Assembly: GCF_000173775.1 (NCBI RefSeq)
Contig: NZ_ACCD01000027.1
Span: forward strand, 1-57,956
Direction: 5' to 3'
DNA: 57,956 nucleotides
Source of the DNA: Yersinia rohdei ATCC 43380
GTDB taxonomy: Bacteria; Pseudomonadota; Gammaproteobacteria; Enterobacterales; Enterobacteriaceae
Part shown: positions 50,546 to 57,956 of the stretch, in pieces
Position numbering within the stretch: position 1 is the first letter of the stretch
Layout of the letters: every line of letters starts with the position of its first letter
Position numbers and translations under genes: made by a program
Notes under the pieces: generated by a model
What the model was told of the DNA's origin: nothing
The model's input: only the letters and a program-made list of their open reading frames with translations
Databases searched by the model: none

Positions 50546-51592
50546 ATGATGCAAGCGCAACAATTCGCGCACGTGGTACTTGAGTGGTACCACCGTTTTG
50601 GTCGCAAAACACTGCCGTGGCAACTGGATAAAACGCCTTATCAAGTCTGGCTGTCAGAAGTGATGTTGCAACAGACGCAGGTGGCGACTGTCATTCCTTA
50701 TTTCCAGCGCTTTATGCTACGTTTCCCTGATATTCGTGCTTTGGCAGCAGCCCCATTAGACGAAGTGTTGCATTTATGGACCGGGTTGGGTTACTACGCT
50801 CGTGCCAGAAATTTGCATAAAGCCGCCCAAATGGTGGTTGAATTGCATCAGGGAGAATTTCCTACCACTTTTGACGAGATATTGGCACTTCCGGGGATTG
50901 GGCGCTCCACCGCTGGCGCTATTTTATCGCTGTCTTTAGGGCAACATTTCCCAATTTTAGACGGTAATGTTAAACGAGTACTGGCTCGTTGCTATGCTGT
51001 TGAAGGATGGCCCGGTAAAAAAGAGGTTGAGAGTCGCTTGTGGCAAATCAGTGAAGATGTCACCCCGGCGAAAGGAGTCGGCCAATTCAATCAGGCGATG
51101 ATGGATTTAGGCGCTATTGTATGTACCCGCTCTAAACCCAAATGTGAACTTTGCCCACTGAATATTGGCTGTCTTGCTTATGCTAACCACAGCTGGGCGC
51201 GTTATCCGGGTAAAAAACCCAAAAAGACATTACCGGAGAAAACAGCCTATTTTCTGTTAATGCAAAACGACTCTCAAGTGTGGCTCGAACAGCGCCCACC
51301 AGTAGGATTATGGGGCGGGCTATTTTGTTTCCCACAATTTGCAGAACCAGAAGAGCTGAACAACTGGTTACAGCAGCGGGGGATCGCCTCAAGCCATTTA
51401 CAGCAGTTAACGGCGTTTCGCCACACCTTCAGCCACTTCCATTTGGATATTGTCCCAATGTGGCTGAATAATGCATCAAACCTTGGATGCATGGATGATG
51501 GCGCGGGTCTCTGGTATAACTTAGCGCAGCCACCATCGGTAGGATTGGCCGCCCCAGTTGAGCGATTATTGCATCAATTAGCAAAGCAATAA
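50546..51592 (+). CDS. mutY: Adenine DNA glycosylase
   Basis: Removes adenine mispaired with 8-oxoguanine, 348 residues (E. coli 350). The catalytic Glu is in [13 protein letters not shown] (about 37), the helix-hairpin-helix is [12 protein letters not shown] with the catalytic Asp in [12 protein letters not shown] (about 139), the [4Fe-4S] ligands are in [17 protein letters not shown] (C-x6-C-x2-C-x5-C, about 193-209), and a NUDIX-like C-terminal domain reads [12 protein letters not shown] and [10 protein letters not shown]. Either of two adjacent ATGs could start it; the second aligns with E. coli. Followed by yggX and mltC. Confidence 0.98.
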   Translation: MMQAQQFAHVVLEWYHRFGRKTLPWQLDKTPYQVWLSEVMLQQTQVATVIPYFQRFMLRFPDIRALAAAPLDEVLHLWTGLGYYARARNLHKAAQMVVELHQGEFPTTFDEILALPGIGRSTAGAILSLSLGQHFPILDGNVKRVLARCYAVEGWPGKKEVESRLWQISEDVTPAKGVGQFNQAMMDLGAIVCTRSKPKCELCPLNIGCLAYANHSWARYPGKKPKKTLPEKTAYFLLMQNDSQVWLEQRPPVGLWGGLFCFPQFAEPEELNNWLQQRGIASSHLQQLTAFRHTFSHFHLDIVPMWLNNASNLGCMDDGAGLWYNLAQPPSVGLAAPVERLLHQLAKQ

Positions 51593-51679
51593 CCACGGGT
51601 ACAGCATTAATAGTAAACAAAAACAACAACGGGCAACCCAGCCGTCTACCCAAACAGCATTATTTGGAGAGGATTTAGC

Positions 51680-51952
51680 ATGAGCAGAACAATTTTTTGC
51701 ACATTTTTAAAAAAGGATGCTGAAGGGCAAGATTTTCAGCTGTATCCAGGTGAAATCGGTAAACGCATCTATAACGAAATATCAAAAGAAGCTTGGTCAC
51801 AATGGATAACTAAACAAACCATGCTGATTAATGAGAAAAAACTCAGCATGATGAATGTAGAAGACCGGAAATTGCTGGAGCAAGAAATGGTTAATTTCTT
51901 GTTCGAAGGGCAGGATGTTCATATTGAAGGTTACACTCCGCCGAGCAAGTAA
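51680..51952 (+). CDS. yggX: Probable Fe(2+)-trafficking protein YggX
   Basis: A 90-residue protein (E. coli 91) that protects iron-sulfur proteins from oxidation. Starts [20 protein letters not shown] with the conserved Cys7, and contains [19 protein letters not shown]. Preceded by GGAGAGGA. Lies between mutY, an Fe-S enzyme, and mltC as in E. coli. Confidence 0.97.
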   Translation: MSRTIFCTFLKKDAEGQDFQLYPGEIGKRIYNEISKEAWSQWITKQTMLINEKKLSMMNVEDRKLLEQEMVNFLFEGQDVHIEGYTPPSK

Positions 51953-51958
51953 CGACTT

Positions 51959-51978
51959 GGGGCCCTATTGGCCCCGCT
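51959..51978 (+). terminator. Weak hairpin after yggX
   Basis: GGGGCC-CTATT-GGCCCC stem directly after the yggX stop, followed by only a mixed AT tract (GCTATTATT). It may attenuate read-through into mltC. Confidence 0.4.
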
Positions 51979-52022
51979 ATTATTCCGGCAATAATTTGAG
52001 TTACAACAAGGCCGCCAACGCG
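51979..52022 (+). repeat. Degenerate ERIC left half in the yggX-mltC spacer
   Basis: ATTTGAGTTACAACAAGGCCGCCAAC resembles the ERIC left end (ATTTCAAG...AGGAAGGCGGCAAAC), without the core and right end. Confidence 0.35.
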
Positions 52023-52075
52023 CCGGTAACTTGCTGTATTGCGGGGATCTTCCTCATCAAGATATGGCTTGTAAG

Positions 52076-53152
52076 ATGAAGAAATTTTTAGCTTTGCTAG
52101 TAATTGCACCATTGTTAGTGTCTTGCTCAGGCAATAAAAATCAGGCAGAAAACGAAGCCTTCGTCAAAGACACTAATGGTTTTGAGATTTTAATGGGCCA
52201 ATTTGCCCACAACATTGAAAATATTTGGGGATTAAAAGAAGTCTTAATTGCGGGCCCTAAAGATTACGTTAAGTATACGGATCAATATCAAACCCGCAGC
52301 CATATCAACTTTGATGCCGGCACCATTACAGTTGAAACCATTGCCACCACCGATCCGGCGGCTCATTTACGTCAGGCGATCATCACCACATTATTAATGG
52401 GCGACGATCCTGGCTCGATCGATCTTTATTCTGATGCCAACGATATTCAGATCAGTAAAGAACCTTTCCTCTACGGCCAAGTACTGGATAATAACGGCCA
52501 GCCTATTCGCTGGGAATGGCGAGCGGCACATTTTGCCGATTATTTATTGCAAACCAAAATGCAAAAACGCACCTCTGGTTTACATGTTATCTGGTCGGTA
52601 ACCTTGCAATTAGTTCCGAACCATTTGGATAAGCGCGCCCATAAATATCTGCCACTGGTGCGGCAATCTGCCGAAAAATATGGCGTAGAAGAATCATTAA
52701 TTTTGGCAATTATGCAAACAGAATCAAGCTTCAACCCCTATGCCGTTAGTGGTTCTGATGCACTGGGTCTGATGCAAGTTGTTCAGCATACTGCCGGGCG
52801 AGATGTCTTCAAGATGAAAGGAAAAAGCGGCCAACCAAGCCGTAGCTATCTATTTGATCCTGAAAATAATATAGATGCCGGCACCGCCTATTTGGCTATC
52901 CTGCAAAACACCTATTTAGGCGGTATTCAAAATTCCACCTCACGGCGCTATGCTGTTATTACCTCATATAATGGCGGAGCGGGCAGTGTATTGCGGGTAT
53001 TCTCCAGCGATAAGAATCAAGCGGTGAATATTATCAATAATATGGCCCCAGGAGATGTATTCCAAACGCTCACCACTAAACATCCATCCGGTGAGTCTCG
53101 TCGTTATTTGGTAAAAGTGAACAGCGCGCAGAAGAGTTATCGCCGACACTAA
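52076..53152 (+). CDS. mltC: Membrane-bound lytic murein transglycosylase C
   Basis: Outer-membrane lipoprotein that cleaves peptidoglycan to anhydro-muropeptides, 358 residues (E. coli 359). Lipobox LLVSC with Cys at about residue 17. The N-terminal DUF3393 region precedes the SLT domain from about 190, with the catalytic Glu in [24 protein letters not shown] and the NGGAG motif near 302. I chose ATG 52076 because it begins the lipoprotein signal; the upstream in-frame start is in the repeat. Confidence 0.97.
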   Translation: MKKFLALLVIAPLLVSCSGNKNQAENEAFVKDTNGFEILMGQFAHNIENIWGLKEVLIAGPKDYVKYTDQYQTRSHINFDAGTITVETIATTDPAAHLRQAIITTLLMGDDPGSIDLYSDANDIQISKEPFLYGQVLDNNGQPIRWEWRAAHFADYLLQTKMQKRTSGLHVIWSVTLQLVPNHLDKRAHKYLPLVRQSAEKYGVEESLILAIMQTESSFNPYAVSGSDALGLMQVVQHTAGRDVFKMKGKSGQPSRSYLFDPENNIDAGTAYLAILQNTYLGGIQNSTSRRYAVITSYNGGAGSVLRVFSSDKNQAVNIINNMAPGDVFQTLTTKHPSGESRRYLVKVNSAQKSYRRH

Positions 53153-53180
53153 CTTTATTGATACTTAATGAATAAACATC

Positions 53181-53209
53181 AAATGGCACAGTTCCCTGTG
53201 CCATTTTTA
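53181..53209. terminator. Bidirectional terminator between mltC and speC
   Basis: AAATGGCACA/TGTGCCATTT 10-bp stem, 6-base loop, followed by TTTAT on the plus strand. Serves mltC; the minus-strand use for speC is plausible. Confidence 0.85.
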
Positions 53210-53303
53210 TTGCCAAGATTATCTTATTGTTTGTATCTCGTGGGTCGACTCAACTTAGCCCTATATTGATAGGCTATTATAAGTATGAATTTCTTCAATT
53301 ATA

Positions 53304-55466
53304 TCAATTGGTAATGACATAACCAAAAATACGCCGCCACTCGACATCACCTTTTTCGATATAAACGCCCTGCAATTCTGGAGAGAAACCCGGCAATAAA
53401 TTGATACCTTCTTCCAGCGCCAGGAAATAACGCTGCACCGCCCCACCCCATATTTCACCAGGAACAACACACAGCACTCCCGGTGGATAAGGCAAAGCCC
53501 CTTCAGCTGCAATGCGCCCTTCTGCCTCAGCAATAGGAATTAATTCAATATTATCGCGGACAAACTGGATATTCGCATCCTGTGGGTTCATGGCAACCGG
53601 CGGGAAACTGGCCTTGCGGAACATATCCTTTTGCAGTTGTTTAACATCATAACTGACATACAAATCATGCATTTCTTGGCATAACTGGCGCAAAGTATAG
53701 CCGCGATAGCGCTCTTCATTCTTCCGGTAGATAGTCGGTAAAACATCACATAACAGTGCATCTTGCTCAATATAGCGCTCAAATTGCACTAACATATCAA
53801 CCAGATGCGCCATTTTTGCAGGGTTTTCTGCCGGAGTCAGTAGGAATAGAATTGAGTTCAGATCGCATTTTTCCGGCACAATGCCATTCTCACGCAGGAA
53901 AGTCGCCAATATCGCCGCCGGCACGCCAAACTGCGTATATTGCCCACTGCTGGCTTCAATTCCCGGCGTCGTCAGCAATAACTTACAAGGGTCAACCAAA
54001 TATTGGTCTTGGTTATAACCTTCAAATCCATGCCAACGTTCATTAGGTACAAAATTAAAGAAGCGCGCATCATCTGCAATAATATCAGTATCGTAGTCTT
54101 GCCAATTCCTACCACCAACAGTCGGTGGAATAAATGGCCGCAGCATTGAACAGCGTTCTAATAATGCTTTACGAGTCTCGATACCCAGTTTTACGCAATC
54201 CATCCACATGCGCCGGCCACTGTCACCAGAATGAATTTTGGCATTAATGTCTAATGCCGCAAATAATGGATAAAACGGGCTGGTCGAGGCATGCAACATA
54301 AATGCATTATTAAAACGTTTATGATTACAGTGCCGCTTTTGTCCTTTGATATGGTTATCTTTCTTATGCACTTGCGAGGTTTGTGAAAAACCAGCCTGCT
54401 GCTTATGCACTGACTGAGTCACAATAATCCCAGGGTCATTTTCATTTAATTCCAACAACAACGGAGAGAAATCCTTCATCATCGGGATAAATTGCTCGTA
54501 ACCTACCCACGCGGAATCAAACAAAATGTAATCGCATAAATGACCAATACTGTCCACCACCTGACGGGCGTTATACACAGTGCCGTCATAGGTACCTAAC
54601 TGAATGATTGCGAGTCTGAATGGCCGTGCATCATCCGCTCTTTCAGGTGCCACTTCGCGTAACTGCTGGCGTAAATAGCGCTCATCGAAACAATGGGCAT
54701 CAATACCGCCAATAAAGCCAAACGGATTGCGGGCAGTTTCCAAATAGACTGGAGTTGCCCCGGCTTGGATCAACGCACCATGATGATTAGATTTATGGTT
54801 ATTGCGATCAAACAACACCAAATCACCACGGGTTAATAAGGCATTAGTGACCACCTTATTAGCCGCCGAAGTCCCATTCAGGACAAAATAGGTCTTATCT
54901 GCATTGAAAACTTTAGCGGCATATTTTTGTGCATCTTTTGCCGCACCTTCATGAATAAGCAAATCACCCAATTTGACATCGGCATTACACATATCTGAGC
55001 GAAATATCGTTTCACCATAGAATTCGAAAAACTGACGGCCAGCAGGATGTTTGCGAAAGAACTCGCCGCCTTGATGCCCTGGGCATGCAAAGGTGGAGTT
55101 TTGCATCTCGACATATTTCTTTAATGTTGAGAAAAAAGGCGGTAGCAGATTTTTTTGATATTCACTGGCGGCCGCTTCTACCTGTGCATTGTAAAATGCT
55201 TTATTTGCCTCTCCGAGAGTAATAATCCCTTTAATAAGAGGCAAATAACTTTCAGAAACCGTCTGTTCTGCCGTGACGGCAACAAAAATTGGAATGGCAA
55301 AGCCCAAATCATAAAGCTTTGACAATATACCGGCATTCGCATCTTCAACCGACATCACCACTGCGGCAACATCAGTAAAATCGGTCTGATTGAGGTATAC
55401 CACTCCCCGCTGGCTCTCTACATAAGAAGCCAAACGAGCACTTGTTGCTATTTTTAACTGTGTCAT
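53304..55466 (-). CDS. speC: Ornithine decarboxylase (constitutive SpeC type)
   Basis: PLP-dependent decarboxylase making putrescine from ornithine, 720 residues (E. coli SpeC 711). N-terminal wing domain (DFTDVAAVVMSVEDANAGIL), then the large domain FACPGHQGGEFFRKHPAG; the PLP lysine is in TQSVHKQQAGFSQTSQVHKKD at about 354. I chose MTQLKIATSARLASY as start; the 20 extra codons upstream are not conserved. The position before tRNA-Phe matches E. coli speC and no potE follows, so SpeC is preferred to SpeF. Confidence 0.96.
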   Translation of the reverse strand: MTQLKIATSARLASYVESQRGVVYLNQTDFTDVAAVVMSVEDANAGILSKLYDLGFAIPIFVAVTAEQTVSESYLPLIKGIITLGEANKAFYNAQVEAAASEYQKNLLPPFFSTLKKYVEMQNSTFACPGHQGGEFFRKHPAGRQFFEFYGETIFRSDMCNADVKLGDLLIHEGAAKDAQKYAAKVFNADKTYFVLNGTSAANKVVTNALLTRGDLVLFDRNNHKSNHHGALIQAGATPVYLETARNPFGFIGGIDAHCFDERYLRQQLREVAPERADDARPFRLAIIQLGTYDGTVYNARQVVDSIGHLCDYILFDSAWVGYEQFIPMMKDFSPLLLELNENDPGIIVTQSVHKQQAGFSQTSQVHKKDNHIKGQKRHCNHKRFNNAFMLHASTSPFYPLFAALDINAKIHSGDSGRRMWMDCVKLGIETRKALLERCSMLRPFIPPTVGGRNWQDYDTDIIADDARFFNFVPNERWHGFEGYNQDQYLVDPCKLLLTTPGIEASSGQYTQFGVPAAILATFLRENGIVPEKCDLNSILFLLTPAENPAKMAHLVDMLVQFERYIEQDALLCDVLPTIYRKNEERYRGYTLRQLCQEMHDLYVSYDVKQLQKDMFRKASFPPVAMNPQDANIQFVRDNIELIPIAEAEGRIAAEGALPYPPGVLCVVPGEIWGGAVQRYFLALEEGINLLPGFSPELQGVYIEKGDVEWRRIFGYVITN

Positions 55467-56132
55467 GTCACTTATTCTCAAACGGTCAGGTATGAGGCTG
55501 CCACTTTGGCATAGAGATGACATCACACAGTATTGGGAAACCTATGTGATGCCGGTAAATTGATATCTTTAACGCACACTTTCCAAGCTGAAATTAAAGC
55601 TGGGAATTATCAGTGAGCAGATCGCTGCGTCGACCAATAAACATCAGTAAAATCAGAGAACTATCTCTACTTTTAATAATGTCTAACAGTGAGCAATAGG
55701 TAGCCTTACCGCATGGAAGCAATAAGAGACTTAACAGCAGAAAAATAGGGGAAATAGCACGTGGGGCGTTTACTATGCATTGGAATGTATAAAACTGCCA
55801 TAACCGCCTCCTGCTTAGATTCTCGAAATATTCGAGACTAGTGGAATGAATAGTAACGCTAAATTTTCGCAATAGTTGCATGTTTTTGGGGTCGATTCAA
55901 CCCTTGAAAGCCAATAAAAATGCATATTTAGTGAATATCTAAGCTATTGTTATCTAACGAACTGAGAAATAAAAAACATATAGATCAAACAGATAAAAAA
56001 TCCAATTACGCGATAAAAATAATCACGCCAACAGTTTTTTAGCAATTTTCGCCTAAAAAGAGAGCAACCGAACGCCAATATATGAGAAACTCATTGACGA
56101 TTTGGTGCCAATACGGTTTAATGCGCCCCGTT
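55467..56132. other. speC-tRNA-Phe intergenic region
   Basis: 666 bp. The left half is the speC leader/promoter region and contains one 95-codon minus-strand ORF (listed separately). From about 55900 the sequence is AT-rich and should contain the tRNA promoter. No other gene is seen. Confidence 0.45.
55594..55881 (-). CDS. Possible leader ORF upstream of speC
   Basis: A 95-residue reading frame ending 127 bases before the speC start. It has a hydrophobic middle (IFLLLSLLLLPCG) followed by a charged end (FIGRRSDLLTDNSQL). I recognise no family, and it does not resemble the SpeFL leader peptide of speF. It could be a small membrane protein, a regulatory leader or chance. Confidence 0.25.
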   Translation of the reverse strand: MQLLRKFSVTIHSTSLEYFENLSRRRLWQFYTFQCIVNAPRAISPIFLLLSLLLLPCGKATYCSLLDIIKSRDSSLILLMFIGRRSDLLTDNSQL

Positions 56133-56208
56133 GCCCGGATAGCTCAGTCGGTAGAGCAGGGGATTGAAAATCCCCGTGTCCTTGGTTCGATTCCGAGTCC
56201 GGGCACCA
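56133..56208 (+). tRNA. pheV: tRNA-Phe (GAA)
   Basis: 76 nt with encoded CCA. Acceptor GCCCGGA/TCCGGGC, D-loop AGCTCAGTCGGTAGAGC, anticodon stem GGGGA/TCCCC with loop TTGAAAA (anticodon GAA), T-arm CTTGG-TTCGATT-CCGAG. The 3' end is the usual attachment site for P4-type integrases, and a broken integrase follows. Confidence 0.98.
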
Positions 56209-56220
56209 AAATTCATATCA

Positions 56221-56247
56221 ACGGACCTCCACGGAGGTCCGTTTTTC
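56221..56247 (+). terminator. Terminator of the tRNA-Phe gene
   Basis: ACGGACCTC/GAGGTCCGT stem with a CACG loop, followed by TTTT, 12 bases after the tRNA. Confidence 0.9.
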
Positions 56248-56404
56248 GTTGTATTTCCTGCCTAAAATCAACATCTCTTGCTATCTCAATTCAACCGGAC
56301 TCCACCACATTCTACCCACATCAACCCCCTTGAGAGGGTACAAATGAGGGTATAGTCTGGTTCGATAATATTTATACCCCTTTTCACTATCAGGAGACCT
56401 GTCT

Positions 56405-57227
56405 ATGGCACTCACTGACGCAAAGATCCGGCCGGCAAAACCGGATGAAAAACCTTATAAACTCGCGGACAGTGGCAACATGTGTTTACTTGTCCATCCC
56501 AATGGTTCTCGTTATTGGCGACTCCGCTATCGATTTCTGGGGAAAGAGAAAACTCTCGCTCTGGGCGTTTACCCCGAAGTTTCATTATCTGAAGCCCGTG
56601 AAAAGCGTGATGAAGCCAGAAAGCTGATTACAGGTAACATTGACCCCTGCGAACAAAAACGTGCTAATCTTTATTCGCTCCAGTGAACTACGTTTTGCCC
56701 GATGGCCTGAAATCGATTTTGAAAAATCAATGTGGACGATCCCTCCTGAACGTGAACCCCTCCCAGGGGTTAAACATTCACACCGAGGCTCTAAAATGCG
56801 TACACCGCACCTTGTTCCTCTGTCCAGACAAGCTCTGGAAATTTTACAGCAAATCCGCACTATCAGTGGCGAGCATATATTGGTCTTTACGGGTGACCAT
56901 AACCCCTGGAAGCCGATGAGCGAAAATACCGTCAATAATGCTCTGCGGTTGATGGAATATGATACGAAGGTAGATGTTTGTGGCCACGGCTTCAGAGCGA
57001 TGGCCTGCAGTTCCCTTATCGAATCGGGGTTATGGTCAAAAGACGCTGTAGAACGTCAGATGAGCCATCAGGAAAGGAATGGTGTCCGTGCGGCTTATAT
57101 TCATAAGGCTGAGCATCTGGACGAGCGCAGTCTGATGCTACAGTGGTGGGCTGATTTTCTGGATGCTAATAGAGAAAAATCCATTAGCCCATTTGATTAT
57201 GCAAAGATTAATAACCAGATGAAATAA
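56405..57227 (+). pseudogene. P4-type tyrosine integrase, internally deleted and frameshifted
   Basis: The N-terminal piece (56405-56686) carries the arm-binding DUF4102 domain (MALTDAKIRPAKPDEKPYKLAD) up to GNIDPCEQKR. The C-terminal catalytic piece is in another frame from about 56655 to 57227: IFIRSSELRFARW with the first catalytic Arg, GHGFRAM (HxxR), MSHQERN and RAAYIHKAEHL with the Tyr nucleophile. About 125 residues of the core-binding domain are missing at the joint (56650-56666) and the frame is shifted, so no functional enzyme can be made. A good AGGAG site precedes the ATG. Position and orientation just after tRNA-Phe mark the edge of a genomic island. Confidence 0.9.
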
Positions 57228-57956
57228 GAAATTATCAAATCTCTATAGTTACCAGAAATATTTCCAGTCTACCTGTTTATGCAGGTAGATTTTTTTTATA
57301 TCTACGATCATGATATTAATCATAGATTGCTGTAAGCGTAAGCAGCGAAGGTCAGGTCTGAGCTCATACTCAATACATTAATTATCTTTACGGACTCATT
57401 ATACCCAGAAAACGCTCTAGGTGATTTTTTAGCTTATCAATCACTGTGCGCTGTTTTTCCTGACGATTACCGCCTTTTGTAAAGCGAAATGCAAGGAGAA
57501 GAAGTTTTGATACAGCGGTACCTACTTCTGGAATGTTGCCGCTCTGATACACTTCTCTTACCAGTTTACGGGGCTTATCAGGTCGAGCTTTTCCTCTTCG
57601 ATAATCTGCTCCAGCGATTACCCTTCTTCTGCATGGATGAATAGATATCAGGCTGCGTGATGAGTGTCATTCTGTCGAGAAACGCTGAGAACAGCTCCTT
57701 TTTGCTGTGCAATTCAACGCTGGCAAGCAGGCACCTCTGGCGATCCAGAGAACAAGGGGGGGGAATATTACTCAAAAAGAGTAATCGAAAAGTTGCCCTA
57801 GCTGAAGCCCTGTCACCGCTTAAAAAATCAGGGCCCTGCTGAAAGGATCAAAAAACTGATTATGTTACTCTCCGTTCTGTATGGCACCGAAGCGTTAACC
57901 GTTCTTAAAGACAGTTTTGACTTAGAAAGAAGTGAGGTCATCGACCTGACACGTCT
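57228..57956. other. Decayed island sequence to the window end
   Basis: About 730 bp with only broken reading frames. On the minus strand an open frame without a clear start reads RRGKARPDKPRKLVREVYQ and on to a stop near 57395; it looks basic and helical and is not recognised. On the plus strand a frame ends in the TetR-like fragment listed separately. A GGGGGG run at about 57757 could mark a frameshift site. Confidence 0.4.
57844..57956 (+). pseudogene. Partial TetR-like C-terminal coding sequence, cut by the window end
   Basis: The frame reads ERIKKLIMLLSVLYGTEAL and then TVLKDSFDLERSEVIDLTR. The pattern of hydrophobic helix, G-x-E-A, VLKD and a Asp/Glu-rich turn resembles the C-terminal effector domain of TetR/AcrR regulators. 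Upstream the matching sequence appears in another frame (57770-57840), suggesting a frameshifted remnant. No helix-turn-helix is seen. Tentative. Confidence 0.25.

Noticed and set aside
53304..55466. Inducible ornithine decarboxylase SpeF
   Set aside because: No potE follows and no SpeFL leader is visible; location next to tRNA-Phe and mltC is that of speC.
56405..56686. An intact short integrase gene
   Set aside because: The product stops after the arm-binding domain, and the catalytic half follows in another frame, so it is a fragment of one broken gene.

Overview
The window looks like chromosome from a member of the genus Yersinia (Enterobacterales). This rests on near-complete gene-order agreement with the enterobacterial yqfA-gcv-ubi-serA-fba-tkt-metK-mutY-speC-pheV stretch, on Yersinia-like departures from the E. 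coli order (proC between yggS and yggT, a glutaminase at the ansB position, agmatine deiminase/N-carbamoylputrescine amidase genes and no speB), and on many ERIC-type palindromic repeats. Species level cannot be fixed by eye.

Layout. 1-13.5 kb: trhA, ygfF, the glycine cleavage operon gcvTHP (ERIC elements in both spacers, a probable PurR operator upstream), the ygfB-pepP-ubiH-ubiI operon (an ERIC between the ubi genes), then zapA, 6S RNA and fau. 13.5-19.7 kb: serA (CRP-like site upstream), rpiA, argP, yggE, argO, mscS. 19.9-20.8 kb: an AT-rich accessory gene for a YopH-like protein tyrosine phosphatase. 20.9-26.8 kb: fbaA, pgk, epd (Cra-like operator) and tktA. 27-32.7 kb: loiP, an orphan Rieske ferredoxin, speA and metK (tandem met boxes). 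32.7-34 kb: a BigR-like ArsR repressor with two YeeE/YedE sulfur-transport proteins. 34-41.5 kb: sprT, endA, rsmE, gshB, an unrecognised AT-rich secreted-protein gene, yqgE, ruvX, aguB, aguA. 41.6-47.2 kb: a PilT-like ATPase, yggS, proC, yggT, yggU, rdgB, hemW. 47.2-55.5 kb: yggN, a glutaminase, yggL, trmB, mutY, yggX, mltC, speC. 56.1 kb to the end: tRNA-Phe followed by a broken P4-type integrase and decayed sequence, the edge of a genomic island.

Themes. Putrescine can be made by two routes coded here: ornithine decarboxylation (SpeC), or SpeA to agmatine followed by AguA and AguB. One-carbon and serine/glycine metabolism (serA, gcvTHP, fau, metK) and central carbon metabolism (epd-pgk-fbaA, tktA, rpiA) form the core. 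The most unusual content is the YopH-type phosphatase on what looks like core chromosome. It lacks most of YopH's N-terminal region and has a WKD instead of a WPD loop. Also notable are the dense ERIC insertions inside operons and the AT-rich secreted-protein gene.
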